Of a stretch of 38,934 bases of DNA, positions 17,417 through 25,729 are shown piece by piece (position 1 is the stretch's first letter; the number at the start of each line of letters is the position of its first letter). Position numbers and translations under genes: made by a program. Source of the stretch: an uncultured Bacteroidia bacterium (GTDB taxonomy: Bacteria > Bacteroidota > Bacteroidia > Bacteroidales > Prolixibacteraceae); assembly GCA_903927965.1 (NCBI GenBank), contig CAIYPA010000548.1, positions 1 through 38,934 on the forward strand, in the 5' to 3' direction. The notes below the pieces were generated by a model, which saw only the letters and a program-made list of their open reading frames with translations, did not search any database and was not told the origin of the DNA.

Positions 17417-18487
17417 ATGATAGACAAAGAAACTGTAAATATAGGTTGGCGGGCCCCTTCCAACATCGCCCTGGTGAAATATTGGGGTAAAAGAGCCGGA
17501 CAGCTTCCTGAAAATGGGTCATTAAGCATTACCCTTGACAAATCTTCCACCACGACTTTTCTGTCATTCAAACAAAAGAAGCACCCAGAAGAGTCCATTG
17601 ATATGGAGTACTACTTTCATGACGAAAAAAATGAGAAATTCAACGAAAAAATTGAAAGGCTCCTAAGTAATCTTCTTCCCTTGTTGCCATTTTTAACTAG
17701 TTATCAATTAAGTTTTTACAGCGAGAATAACTTCCCACATTCGGCAGGCATTGCCTCATCTGCCTCTTCCATGGCAGCGTTGGCCCTTTGTCTGGTAAGT
17801 ATGGAAGAGCGGGTCACAAATACAAAATTACCAGAAGAGGCTTTTTTCCGCAAGGCATCAACCCTTGCCCGACACGGTTCAGGTAGTGCATCCCGTTCGG
17901 TTTATGGAGGAATTGTAAGCTGGGGAAAAATTGCATCCATCGGTCAATCATCCGACGAATATGCCATACCCTTTCCATTGCACAAGGATAGCAGGCTCAA
18001 CAATATAAGGGATATCATATTGATTGTCAGTTCAGAAGAAAAGTACTTTTCAAGCAGTTACGGACATGATTCTATGGTCAGCCATCCCTATCGGGAAGGA
18101 AGGAAGGCCCAGGTAAACAGCAATTTGGATCAGATTACAAAAGCAATTCAGGAAAACAATACCAAGGTTTTGGCGAAAATATCTGAGAACGAAGCCCTTT
18201 CCCTCCATGCCTTGTTGCTCTCCTCAGAATCCGGGGTAGTATTGCTCAAGCCAAATACACTCAGGATCATTGACGAGATCAGGCAGTTCAGAGAGTCATC
18301 GGGGCTTGACCTTTTTTTTACAATAGATGCAGGACCCAATGTTCACCTGATCTACTTTGAAGAACATAGGGAACTGATCCTGAATTTTGTTCAGGGCACA
18401 CTCAGTCATTACTGCGAAAATGGGGCCTGGATTGATGACAAGATTGGGAGCGGACCGATGTTATTGACACCACAAACCGAAATTTAA
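17417..18487 (+). CDS. mvaD: Diphosphomevalonate decarboxylase
   Basis: The 356-residue protein makes IPP from diphosphomevalonate with ATP and release of CO2. Signature segments are APSNIALVKYWGKR (13-26), FPHSAGIASSASSMAALALC (the phosphate loop region), LARHGSGSASRSVYGGIVSW, and FFTIDAGPNVHLIYF holding the catalytic aspartate. Length fits the family. It starts 66 bases after the GHMP kinase and ends one base before the mevalonate-kinase start, within the mevalonate operon. Confidence 0.93.
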   Translation: MIDKETVNIGWRAPSNIALVKYWGKRAGQLPENGSLSITLDKSSTTTFLSFKQKKHPEESIDMEYYFHDEKNEKFNEKIERLLSNLLPLLPFLTSYQLSFYSENNFPHSAGIASSASSMAALALCLVSMEERVTNTKLPEEAFFRKASTLARHGSGSASRSVYGGIVSWGKIASIGQSSDEYAIPFPLHKDSRLNNIRDIILIVSSEEKYFSSSYGHDSMVSHPYREGRKAQVNSNLDQITKAIQENNTKVLAKISENEALSLHALLLSSESGVVLLKPNTLRIIDEIRQFRESSGLDLFFTIDAGPNVHLIYFEEHRELILNFVQGTLSHYCENGAWIDDKIGSGPMLLTPQTEI

Positions 18488-18488
18488 T

Positions 18489-19412
18489 ATGGATTTTCCA
18501 TCGAAATTAGTATTGTTTGGGGAATATGGGATCCTTCTGAATTCCATGGCACTCGCTGTCCCGTTTTCGCGGTTTTCAGGCAGGTTCAGGCTATGTGATC
18601 ATCGGTTTAAATATTTGTCTGACAATGAAAAAGAGTCATCAGGTGAATTAAAAAGGTTGCTCAGGTATTTTAAATCAGGTTTCGGTCAGTTCAATTATCT
18701 CGATCTTGAACGGTTTGAAAATGACGTGGACCGAGGATTGTATTTTGATTCGTCAATCCCTTACAGGTCAGGCCTAGGCAGTTCAGGTGCGTTGACAGCA
18801 GCAATTTATTCCCGATATGCACATCATTCACATACAACTAATTATGCTGAAATCAGAATTCATCTCGCCGCCATAGAAGCTTGTTTTCATGGGTCAAGTT
18901 CAGGTATTGATCCGTTGACTTCCTTCCTTAAACGACCAGTACTGATCGGGAACGGCAACCAGATGATCAGTACTCCTGATCTTTCCCGGTTTTTTGATAA
19001 TTACACACTTTTTCTGTTCAATACGAATGAAAAGGGGAATACAGGTGAATTGGTCAACCATTTTTTGGACAAATATAAAAATCCTATTTATAAAGATAAA
19101 ATCGACTGTGAATACCTACCTTTAATAGCTCAAACAATTGGATCAATTGTTGAGGGAGATTTTAAGTTATTTGAATCATTGATGAAAAAGTATTCCATGT
19201 TTCAACTTTCAAACTTCGATATTTTGATTTCAGTGGCTATGAAGAAACATTTTGAATACGGAATTAAAACAGGGGATTTCCATCTTAAACTCTGCGGATC
19301 AGGAGGGGGTGGATACCTACTTGCCTTAGCGCGGAATTTTTCAAAGGCTGAGAACTATCTTATTATGAATCAATTGGATTACTTATTAATTAACATTGCA
19401 GAAATCGGATAA
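18489..19412 (+). CDS. Mevalonate kinase-like GHMP kinase
   Basis: The 307-residue protein opens with SKLVLFGEYGILLNSMALAVP, has the ATP loop IPYRSGLGSSGALTAAIYSR near residue 90, the AIEACFHGSSSGIDPLTSFL segment typical of mevalonate/phosphomevalonate kinases, and a C-terminal KLCGSGGGGYLLAL motif. It most likely phosphorylates mevalonate to 5-phosphomevalonate. The N-terminus differs slightly from classical mevalonate kinases (a Tyr at the usual His of GEHA/GEYG). Its start is one base after the mvaD stop, so the pair is co-translated. Confidence 0.82.
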   Translation: MDFPSKLVLFGEYGILLNSMALAVPFSRFSGRFRLCDHRFKYLSDNEKESSGELKRLLRYFKSGFGQFNYLDLERFENDVDRGLYFDSSIPYRSGLGSSGALTAAIYSRYAHHSHTTNYAEIRIHLAAIEACFHGSSSGIDPLTSFLKRPVLIGNGNQMISTPDLSRFFDNYTLFLFNTNEKGNTGELVNHFLDKYKNPIYKDKIDCEYLPLIAQTIGSIVEGDFKLFESLMKKYSMFQLSNFDILISVAMKKHFEYGIKTGDFHLKLCGSGGGGYLLALARNFSKAENYLIMNQLDYLLINIAEIG

Positions 19413-19455
19413 AAAAACAAACATCAAATAATAATTACAATAACAATCAACCATC

Positions 19456-20394
19456 ATGCAAAAACAAAACAAAATAGTTGTTTGGCTTAATCAGATCAGG
19501 GCCAATTTTCTTATACTCGCCGTTCTCCTTGTGTTGATCGGCATTGCATTATCCTACAAATATCTGCCAGCCAATCAGTCCATCCGTTGGTTCGATATGG
19601 CATTGATTATTTTCGGAACGGTCGTGGCACATGCCTCCGTTAACTTGTTCAATGAATATTCCGATCATCAAACAGGAATCGACACAAACACAAAAAGGAC
19701 ACCTTTCAGTGGTGGAAGTGGAATGATGAATTCCGGATTAACGAAGCCAACGGAAGTACTCATAGCTTCCGTTTTGACACTGGTCATTTCTGCCTCAATC
19801 GGAATCTATTACGGAATTACAGCTCATTGGAGTGTGTTGTTGATACTGCTGATCGGTGCATTCTCAATTGTTTTCTACACGCCCTTGCTGACAAAACTGG
19901 TACTTGGGGAACTATTTTCCGGGCTGACATTGGGTACAATGGTTGTTTTGGGAACATTTATTTCATTGACAGCTACTCCGGGTCAACCGATCCTTACTTT
20001 GCTTCCGTTCGAAGTCATCATGATCTCGATTCCCCCCGGAATTTTAACGGCATTGCTCCTTTTGCTCAACCAATTCCCCGATTCGGAAGCAGACCGAAAA
20101 GGTGGAAGGAACCATCTGGTCATCAAATTCGGATACAAAAGCGCTGCGATCATTTATGCCATTGGCGTCGTGGCCACTTTTGTGATCATCCTTGTACTTC
20201 CTTTGGTTGGGATATCCTCCTTTTGGCTCTATCTCGGATTGCTCCCTTTGCCCATCATCTTCAAGGCAACTGTAACCACTCTGAAATCCTACAACAATGT
20301 GGATCAGCTCATTCCAGCTCTTGGCGCAAACATTGCAACCGTTTTGCTGACAGACGCCTTACTTGCCGCTTCAATATTTATCACTTTAATCTAA
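19456..20394 (+). CDS. UbiA-family prenyltransferase (MenA-like)
   Basis: The 312-residue membrane protein has about eight or nine hydrophobic helices and both aspartate-rich motifs of UbiA enzymes: NLFNEYSDHQTGID (63-76) and NQFPDSEADRKGGRNHLVI near 207. The NEYSD form and overall length are nearest to 1,4-dihydroxy-2-naphthoate polyprenyltransferase (menaquinone synthesis). Prenyl donor chains come from the IPP made by the preceding genes, which fits its location 43 bases after the mevalonate kinase. Other aromatic acceptors cannot be ruled out. Confidence 0.8.
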   Translation: MQKQNKIVVWLNQIRANFLILAVLLVLIGIALSYKYLPANQSIRWFDMALIIFGTVVAHASVNLFNEYSDHQTGIDTNTKRTPFSGGSGMMNSGLTKPTEVLIASVLTLVISASIGIYYGITAHWSVLLILLIGAFSIVFYTPLLTKLVLGELFSGLTLGTMVVLGTFISLTATPGQPILTLLPFEVIMISIPPGILTALLLLLNQFPDSEADRKGGRNHLVIKFGYKSAAIIYAIGVVATFVIILVLPLVGISSFWLYLGLLPLPIIFKATVTTLKSYNNVDQLIPALGANIATVLLTDALLAASIFITLI

Positions 20395-20400
20395 TTGCGT

Positions 20401-21255
20401 ATGACAACTGCCACCCGAAGGCTTCCGGTTTGGATGAAGACCCCCCTTCCGTCTGGAAAGGAGTACATTTCCCTGAAGAATCTGGCTGCCAGTCAGAAGC
20501 TAAACACGATTTGTGTAAGTGGGAATTGCCCGAACAAAGCAGAATGTTGGGGAGCTTCCACGGCCAGTTTTATGATTTTGGGTGAGAAGTGCACCCGCAA
20601 CTGCCGTTTTTGCAATGTGATGAATATGATCCCTGACCCGGTCGATCCGGAAGAACCGCTTCGGCTCGCGGAAACGGTCAGGTCGCTCGGGATCAAGCAC
20701 TGCGTGATCACGTCTGTCACAAGGGACGATCTCGAAGATGGGGGAGCTGCTTTTTGGGCACTTACAATCAAAACTGTAAAAGAAAGGAATCCTGGAATTA
20801 CCATTGAGGCTTTAATCCCTGATTTCTATGCAAAAGCTGACTTGATCGGAAAAATTATAGAGGCCAAACCGGAAGTCATCTCACACAACATGGAGACTGT
20901 GAGAAGGCTAACCCCGAAAGTGAGGGATGTGGCACGTTATGACAGGAGCCTGAAAGTGATACAAATCATTGCTGCCTCCGGAATTGTTTCCAAATCGGGA
21001 ATCATGGTCGGATTGGGTGAAACAGAAGAAGAGGTGATTGAAACCATGGATGATCTTCTCAAATCCGGCTGCAAAGTGCTTACAATTGGTCAGTATCTCC
21101 AACCATCGGCCCATCACCTGAAGATTGAAGCGTACATTGAACCCGCGATATTTATAAAATACCGTGAAGCTGCACTCACAAAGGGATTCAGCATGGTAGA
21201 AAGCAGTCCCCTTGTCCGTTCCTCCTATCATGCTGAAAGACACATTAATGCTTAA
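20401..21255 (+). CDS. lipA: Lipoyl synthase
   Basis: This radical-SAM enzyme inserts two sulfurs into protein-bound octanoyl groups. The auxiliary cluster motif CX4CX5C is C38, C43, C49 (CVSGNCPNKAEC) and the SAM cluster motif CX3CX2C is C64, C68, C71 (CTRNCRFC). Other family landmarks are TSVTRDDLEDGGAAFW, SHNMETVRRLTPKVRD, VGLGETEEEV and the C-terminal VRSSYHAER. I chose the ATG at 20401 over a TTG six bases earlier; 284 residues is normal. It begins six bases after the prenyltransferase stop. Confidence 0.95.
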   Translation: MTTATRRLPVWMKTPLPSGKEYISLKNLAASQKLNTICVSGNCPNKAECWGASTASFMILGEKCTRNCRFCNVMNMIPDPVDPEEPLRLAETVRSLGIKHCVITSVTRDDLEDGGAAFWALTIKTVKERNPGITIEALIPDFYAKADLIGKIIEAKPEVISHNMETVRRLTPKVRDVARYDRSLKVIQIIAASGIVSKSGIMVGLGETEEEVIETMDDLLKSGCKVLTIGQYLQPSAHHLKIEAYIEPAIFIKYREAALTKGFSMVESSPLVRSSYHAERHINA

Positions 21256-21263
21256 TTTATAAA

Positions 21264-21992
21264 ATGAAATTGAAACAACGTTCAGTGGTACAAACATTAA
21301 AGTTCCACCACAAAAGTAAATCCTATTATACCCGCATGAAAAAAATATCCCATTGCAAGATACTGGATATTAGAAATCTGACTGAATCCACCTATGTTTT
21401 GAGACTTGAAAAAAAGGATTTCGAATTCAAGGCTGGCCAATACCTGGTTTTGAACATTCCCGGTGAGAACAATGCCCGCGAATATTCCATTTACAGTCCT
21501 GAAAATGTGCCTTATATCGAACTTCTCATCAAGAAAATAACCGATGGGGATGTCTCGGTCAAGTTAAAATCGCTTAAGATAGGTGCAACACTTGAAATTT
21601 CCGGACCTTTTGGCTTTTTTGTCTTAAGGGATGACAAGCTGAACGAGAATACCCATTTTACCTTTGTTGCAACAGGTACTGGCGTCTCACCGTTCAGGAG
21701 CATGATCTTGTCGAATCCCGGACTGAACTTTGATCTTATACATGGGATCAAATACAGTCATGAAGCTTTCGATTCAGCAGATTATCCTGTAAATTCCTAT
21801 ACAGTCTGCACCTCACAGGAGAAAGGTGGAAATTACAATGGAAGGGTAACAGGCTATCTGAAAGAAAACGGTGTCAGGAGTGATTCAATTTATTATATCT
21901 GTGGTAATTCGGCGATGGTCAATGAGGTAACTGGTTTTCTGGAACAAAACGGGATTGAACCTCAAAACATCAGGACTGAGATTTTCTTTTAA
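21264..21992 (+). CDS. Ferredoxin-NADP+ reductase-like flavoprotein
   Basis: The FAD domain has REYSIYSP (about 73-80, the FAD-binding RxYS motif) and GPFGFFVLRD, and the NAD(P) domain has FTFVATGTGVSPFRSMI and YYICGNSAMVNEV, the hallmark order of the FNR superfamily. There is no iron-sulfur or flavodoxin domain, so it passes electrons to or from a separate ferredoxin or flavodoxin. The family consensus begins near MKKISHCKILDI, so the true start may be the ATG at 21336 (218 residues) rather than 21264 (242 residues). Eight bases after lipA; a reductant role for LipA or isoprenoid enzymes is possible but inferred. Confidence 0.82.
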   Translation: MKLKQRSVVQTLKFHHKSKSYYTRMKKISHCKILDIRNLTESTYVLRLEKKDFEFKAGQYLVLNIPGENNAREYSIYSPENVPYIELLIKKITDGDVSVKLKSLKIGATLEISGPFGFFVLRDDKLNENTHFTFVATGTGVSPFRSMILSNPGLNFDLIHGIKYSHEAFDSADYPVNSYTVCTSQEKGGNYNGRVTGYLKENGVRSDSIYYICGNSAMVNEVTGFLEQNGIEPQNIRTEIFF

Positions 21993-22132
21993 TTATCGCA
22001 AATGGGATGGGAAGGCTTACCCAGTTAAAATGAAGAAACCCTCATCGCCAAATAGCGAAAATAATTTGTTCCATTTAAGGAGCAGTTGACAACTTACCTT
22101 TTGGTTCGAATGTTGCAAATATTTACTGACCG

Positions 22133-22166
22133 TTTGACTCATCATTAAAAAAGATTTATACTTTTA
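22133..22166 (+). promoter_or_regulatory. Candidate promoter for the cytochrome c gene
   Basis: TTTG (22133-22136) and TACTTTTA (22159-22166) approximate the Bacteroidota -33 and -7 elements with a 22-base spacer; the last base of the -7 box deviates. The start codon is 21 bases further on. The 195-base gap from the previous gene supports an independent promoter. Confidence 0.3.
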
Positions 22167-22187
22167 GAACACTAAATCTTTTTTACG

Positions 22188-22613
22188 ATGAAAACTCAAA
22201 AATTGGTCATGGTGTCCATCGGCACATTCCTTATTTTTACTCTTCTCAATGGAAGCTTGGCTTTTGCGCAACAGAAAATGGCCTCAGCATGGCCAGTTCC
22301 AAGCAAGAGTAAAGAGCTTAAGTCTTCCATTAAATTGGCTGATCCACAGGTAATTGCAACAGGTAGGGTTTTGTGGGTAAATCATTGCAAATCCTGCCAT
22401 GGCATCAGGGGCTTGGGTGATGGGACCCAAAGTGCTTCCTTAAAAACCTTCCCAGGAGATTTTTCAAGAGCTGCTTTCCAGGGTTCTTCCGATGGAGAAA
22501 TCTTTTACAGGTTAAATAAAGGCAGGGATGAAATGCCATCGTTCGAAACAAAAATTCCGGTGGTCAACGACCGCTGGGGATTGGTTGCGGTGATCCGCAC
22601 ATTCAAAAAATAG
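22188..22613 (+). CDS. Periplasmic monohaem c-type cytochrome
   Basis: The 141-residue protein has a signal peptide (residues 1 to about 28, ending FAQQ), one haem-binding CKSCH motif (CX2CH) around residue 68 and a probable distal methionine in RDEMPSFE near 117. This is a class I small cytochrome c domain of the type found in respiratory or oxidase-linked electron carriers. The final segment RWGLVAVIRTF is the usual C-terminal helix. It stands alone, followed by a terminator; the partner is unknown. Confidence 0.85.
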   Translation: MKTQKLVMVSIGTFLIFTLLNGSLAFAQQKMASAWPVPSKSKELKSSIKLADPQVIATGRVLWVNHCKSCHGIRGLGDGTQSASLKTFPGDFSRAAFQGSSDGEIFYRLNKGRDEMPSFETKIPVVNDRWGLVAVIRTFKK

Positions 22614-22771
22614 TAAAAAAAGTTTTTTTCAATATTCGTTCTGAGTTAATCGTCAATTTTACTGGAAGTTGCCCCTAGATTTAACAATTCCCATTATCCA
22701 AAGGGAAAGTTAAGTCCATGCCGATCACCGCACCAATAAGTGTTGCTTAAGATTACCAGGCTCTAGGGTAT

Positions 22772-22809
22772 AAAAAAGGGCATCCCGGTTTTTGCGACGC
22801 CCTTTTTTT
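22772..22809. terminator. Bidirectional intrinsic terminator
   Basis: AAAAAAGGGC (22772-22781) pairs with GCCCTTTTTT (22799-22808) across a 17-base loop. A-run and T-run flank the G+C core, so it can stop the cytochrome transcript (plus) and the fimbrillin transcript (minus), which converge here. Confidence 0.7.
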
Positions 22810-22887
22810 ATTAATAAATCAACTAACCAAACGCTGTTTCCTTCAGGCAAAATTCGCAGCAATGGTTGACGATTTTGATATGGTGAA

Positions 22888-23886
22888 CTAAATAACCCCG
22901 GCGTTGACTGTTACAACATATTTTTGGCCACGTAAAAAGCCTCCGGCAGGAGCTTGTTTGGCAACAGGATTTTTCCAAATTCCGCCATTTAAAAATTCTA
23001 TGGTACAAGAACCAGCATAACCAGGGTATATTATCATATAAACCTTAGTATCTGTAGCTGTAGCAGATAGTGTTGCGGCTGTTGCGAGATTAACAATAAC
23101 CACACCAGTTTTTGACCCCGGATTAGCCAGCGTATAGGCGATACCTGCCACAGGTGTTACCTGTTTTATATCTATTTGTGCTCCAGCCAAGGCAAGGTCA
23201 GTACCAGTAAGTCTTATTCCACCAATGGTTCCGGAACCAGATATATTGAATTCCAGGATCGTAAAGAGGTGGTTATAGACCAAATGGACATAAGTATGTG
23301 ATGTTTGATTGGTGTTGGCAGGAGAGATTACTGCAATTGGTGTTGCTACCAAAAAGTCCAATGCTCCGATGTGAGCGAAATTATTCACTACCAACTGCGA
23401 CTGTGTAGATAATAGTCCAACAGGCACAGATGCTGCAACATTACCACCACCTAAGTATGGATAGTATGCGTAAAAATTGTGAATTGTACTTGCAACTCCC
23501 CAAAACATCGGAATAGTGGCTGTGAAAGTAGAACTGGCCGCGGTATTATCTGCTATATACTCGTCATTGACTATTCCGAGCGTACCGCCAGCGCCTGTTG
23601 CCGTGCGTGCCTCTGTAGAGTAGATACCTGTCCTATCGGTTATGGCTGTCCACCAGGTTGCATTATCATGAAGGGTGGTTTTAAGTATTGACCCGGCATC
23701 TGCAACAAAGTCTGAATTAGAGATAAGTGCAGACTTAACTGTTAACCCGGCCTGCTCACTTGAAAAAAGTATTTGGCCAGGAGAAAGTGACTGATTGGCA
23801 GTTTCATCTTTACTGCATGAAGTGACTGCTACCAAGAATAGCGCTGAAATTGTCCAGGCCATTCTGCTTTTGTTAAACATTTTCAT
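22888..23886 (-). CDS. Fimbrillin-like surface lipoprotein
   Basis: The 332-residue protein has a lipoprotein signal peptide ending VAVTSC-SKDE, with the lipid-anchored cysteine at 24. The rest is rich in Ala, Thr, Gly and Asn and predicted to be beta sandwich, with landmarks of the Mfa-like/fimbrillin family: NFYAYYPYLGGG, VHLVYNHLFTILEFNISG and GQKYVVTVN at the end. Such proteins are exported as lipoproteins and polymerise into type V pili or decorate them. It is the last gene of a minus-strand run and starts 25 bases after the small peptide gene, so the two are probably co-transcribed. Confidence 0.78.
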   Translation of the reverse strand: MKMFNKSRMAWTISALFLVAVTSCSKDETANQSLSPGQILFSSEQAGLTVKSALISNSDFVADAGSILKTTLHDNATWWTAITDRTGIYSTEARTATGAGGTLGIVNDEYIADNTAASSTFTATIPMFWGVASTIHNFYAYYPYLGGGNVAASVPVGLLSTQSQLVVNNFAHIGALDFLVATPIAVISPANTNQTSHTYVHLVYNHLFTILEFNISGSGTIGGIRLTGTDLALAGAQIDIKQVTPVAGIAYTLANPGSKTGVVIVNLATAATLSATATDTKVYMIIYPGYAGSCTIEFLNGGIWKNPVAKQAPAGGFLRGQKYVVTVNAGVI

Positions 23887-23911
23887 AGTTTCTTCTATTT
23901 TTTTAAATTAA

Positions 23912-24055
23912 TTACCATGCTGTTGGATCCCAGTCGGTTATTGAATCTGCGAACCCTTTTTCAACAGTAACTTCAATAAGTTCTATTGCAGGTGGCTCAT
24001 ATGAATATACAGTTAACTGTATATCTTCATTTGTGATTGGCATAAATTTTTCCAT
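23912..24055 (-). CDS. 47-residue peptide, candidate RiPP-like precursor
   Basis: A short minus-strand gene runs from ATG at 24055-24053 to TAA at 23914-23912. The product begins MEKFMPITNEDIQLTVYS, has a hydrophobic middle (PPAIELIEVTVEKGF) and ends ADSITDWDPTAW. The shape is that of a leader plus a short acidic, tryptophan-containing core; there is no ordinary signal peptide. It sits directly before a fimbrillin-like gene and after genes for a PqqD-like protein, ABC exporter, kinase and peptidase. I recall similar Bacteroidota small peptides with EKGFA followed by a W-containing acidic tail, but I cannot confirm that here. Function as a modified peptide is inference. Confidence 0.6.
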   Translation of the reverse strand: MEKFMPITNEDIQLTVYSYEPPAIELIEVTVEKGFADSITDWDPTAW

Positions 24056-24348
24056 TGTTAACTTTTTTAAAATGCGTAAAATATTATTTCGCTAAGGTAA
24101 GTATAGCCAATCTTGTCAGTGTTATACTATTCTGTAAATAAGTTACATTATTCACAGATATAATTTTACTGTTTATTGGGGAATAATTAGTTATCAAATC
24201 TACTAGCTGTATATCAGACAGTTGAATAGTACAACCGTTAAAGAAGGATTACTGAATTAAAGTAAATATATTTTACATGCTGTGTTTTGGGGAATTGTTA
24301 AACTTGCATTCCTGAGAAACGCAATCAAATAAAATTGAATAAATGACA

Positions 24349-24792
24349 CTATTTTATTGTCAAACTTCTTATCAAATACCCTCGTACTTTATAAAATAAG
24401 AATCCCAATTGTCTGTAAATCTTGTTGAAGTATGAATGCTCGGGAACATCTGCAACAGCGATTACATCGGTAAAAGTAATGGTTTCGGTTTTGGTCATGG
24501 CATCACCTTTGGTGGTGATGATTGCTTCGCTGTTTTGTTGACTGCCAGAAAATGAAATGTGAATGATGCGGTGGAGCACAAATCGCTCCTTGTAACGGAA
24601 GAGGATGATGATTCCTGGCTTAAGTTCGGCGGGGATAAAAGGGCGCAACCTAACCACATCCACCCCGTCCATCAAGAGGGGACTCATGCTATTGCCCCGC
24701 ACCGTAAGTTGAACTGTTGTGCCTGCTTTTATGCTCTCTTCGATTATCTTCAAAGCATCTATATTCGGGATTTTTTTTGTTGTCCTATTCAT
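24349..24792 (-). CDS. S24/S26-type peptidase, SipW-like Ser/His
   Basis: The 147-residue protein contains the signal-peptidase-like boxes RGNSMSPLL (S35 as nucleophile), KPGIIILFRYKERFVLHRI (H74 in the place where bacterial signal peptidases have lysine, as in SipW/ER-type enzymes) and KGDAMT (95-100). A hydrophobic or amphipathic C-terminal stretch (LGFLFYKVRGYLIRSL) may touch the membrane. It could remove a leader from the 47-residue peptide encoded next downstream, after a 293-base gap. Its start overlaps the preceding kinase-like gene by eight bases. Confidence 0.72.
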   Translation of the reverse strand: MNRTTKKIPNIDALKIIEESIKAGTTVQLTVRGNSMSPLLMDGVDVVRLRPFIPAELKPGIIILFRYKERFVLHRIIHISFSGSQQNSEAIITTKGDAMTKTETITFTDVIAVADVPEHSYFNKIYRQLGFLFYKVRGYLIRSLTIK

Positions 24793-25729
24793 CGCACTTA
24801 AAAACTGTGATTTTCACTAGTTCTGCTGCTGTGCTATCAGGCAGACAATGGAGCCGGTAAACCTGAGCCGTCATTAGTATTTTTGAAATTATTCCACAGA
24901 TTTGCTCCTCAAAATAGTCATCCTTTAGAAAGGCGGGGGGAAATGACGGATAAAGGGCGCCAAATGCCTCAAGTTTGCTGAGTTTTGTAATTGTATTGGC
25001 AGTGTGTTGCTGAAGTCTGACAAATGATGCAATCGGGTAACGTTCGTTGAGGTAGCATCGTCCTTTCCCGCTCCACGGCGATCCGTAAACGAATGGCATA
25101 AGCTGGTTTGTTCCATCAAATTCAATCCTTACAACCGGACTGTCATCATTGAGTAAACGGCTTCCTGGAATATGTTCCAGCCATAATTTTGTATGGGTGC
25201 TCTTCCCTGTGCCCGACTCACCTAGAAAAAGGATGGCACGATTATTATAGATGATTACTGATGCGTGCAATGCAACTGTTTGCTTTGGTATGGCCACAAA
25301 GCCAAAGGCTATCCAAAGTGCGAATTTCAGATTGTCGGGGTTTAATTCACTTGAGGAGCCACACGTGCAGTTAAACAATGGAGATCCTGTTTCCATGTCC
25401 AGAACAAGCTCCAAACGACCATCATTTTCCCGTAATATGGTAAAGTCATATTTATTCCCATTCTTTCGTAATATGCACTTTCCCTTTTCGATAACGAAAA
25501 TGTGTATCATTTCACCTTCCGTTTCCATGAACGTAAGGTGAGACAAGTTTTGCGATTCGTTAATCACAAACTGCATAATGGGAGGATTTAAAGAAGGTGA
25601 TAGATTGCCGATCTTCGGTTGAGTCACGAAAGGGCCGAACCCATAAAGCATCTTTTCTAACTTGTCGGGGACGTCGGAGAACAATTCTATCTTATATCCA
25701 GAAATGTAATACGTAAGTTTTTTTCCCAT
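24785..25729 (-). CDS. HPr-kinase-like protein
   Basis: The C-terminal half of this 314-residue protein resembles HPr kinase/phosphorylase: VALHASVIIYNNRAILFLGESGTGKSTHTKLW has H155 and the P-loop GESGTGKST (170-178), and LLNDDSPVVR has the tandem aspartates D195-D196. GSPWSGKGRC (217-225) follows, as in the homologues found in peptide clusters. The N-terminal 120 residues are unrelated to HPr kinase and are mostly beta. No HPr gene is present. In lasso-peptide clusters such kinases phosphorylate the precursor peptide, which is the suggested role. Overlaps the peptidase gene by eight bases; its first base is shared with the ABC gene's last. Confidence 0.72.
   Translation of the reverse strand: MGKKLTYYISGYKIELFSDVPDKLEKMLYGFGPFVTQPKIGNLSPSLNPPIMQFVINESQNLSHLTFMETEGEMIHIFVIEKGKCILRKNGNKYDFTILRENDGRLELVLDMETGSPLFNCTCGSSSELNPDNLKFALWIAFGFVAIPKQTVALHASVIIYNNRAILFLGESGTGKSTHTKLWLEHIPGSRLLNDDSPVVRIEFDGTNQLMPFVYGSPWSGKGRCYLNERYPIASFVRLQQHTANTITKLSKLEAFGALYPSFPPAFLKDDYFEEQICGIISKILMTAQVYRLHCLPDSTAAELVKITVFKCDE

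Noticed and set aside
19827-20585. 252-codon plus-strand frame across the prenyltransferase and lipA genes
   Set aside because: It runs in another frame through two genes with full catalytic motifs; composition is Cys/His-rich as expected from an out-of-frame reading.
24056-24348. Further small peptide genes in the gap before the 47-residue peptide
   Set aside because: Minus-strand ATGs here meet a stop within four codons; only a lone -7-like TAGATTTG (24202-24195) without a well-placed -33 element was seen.
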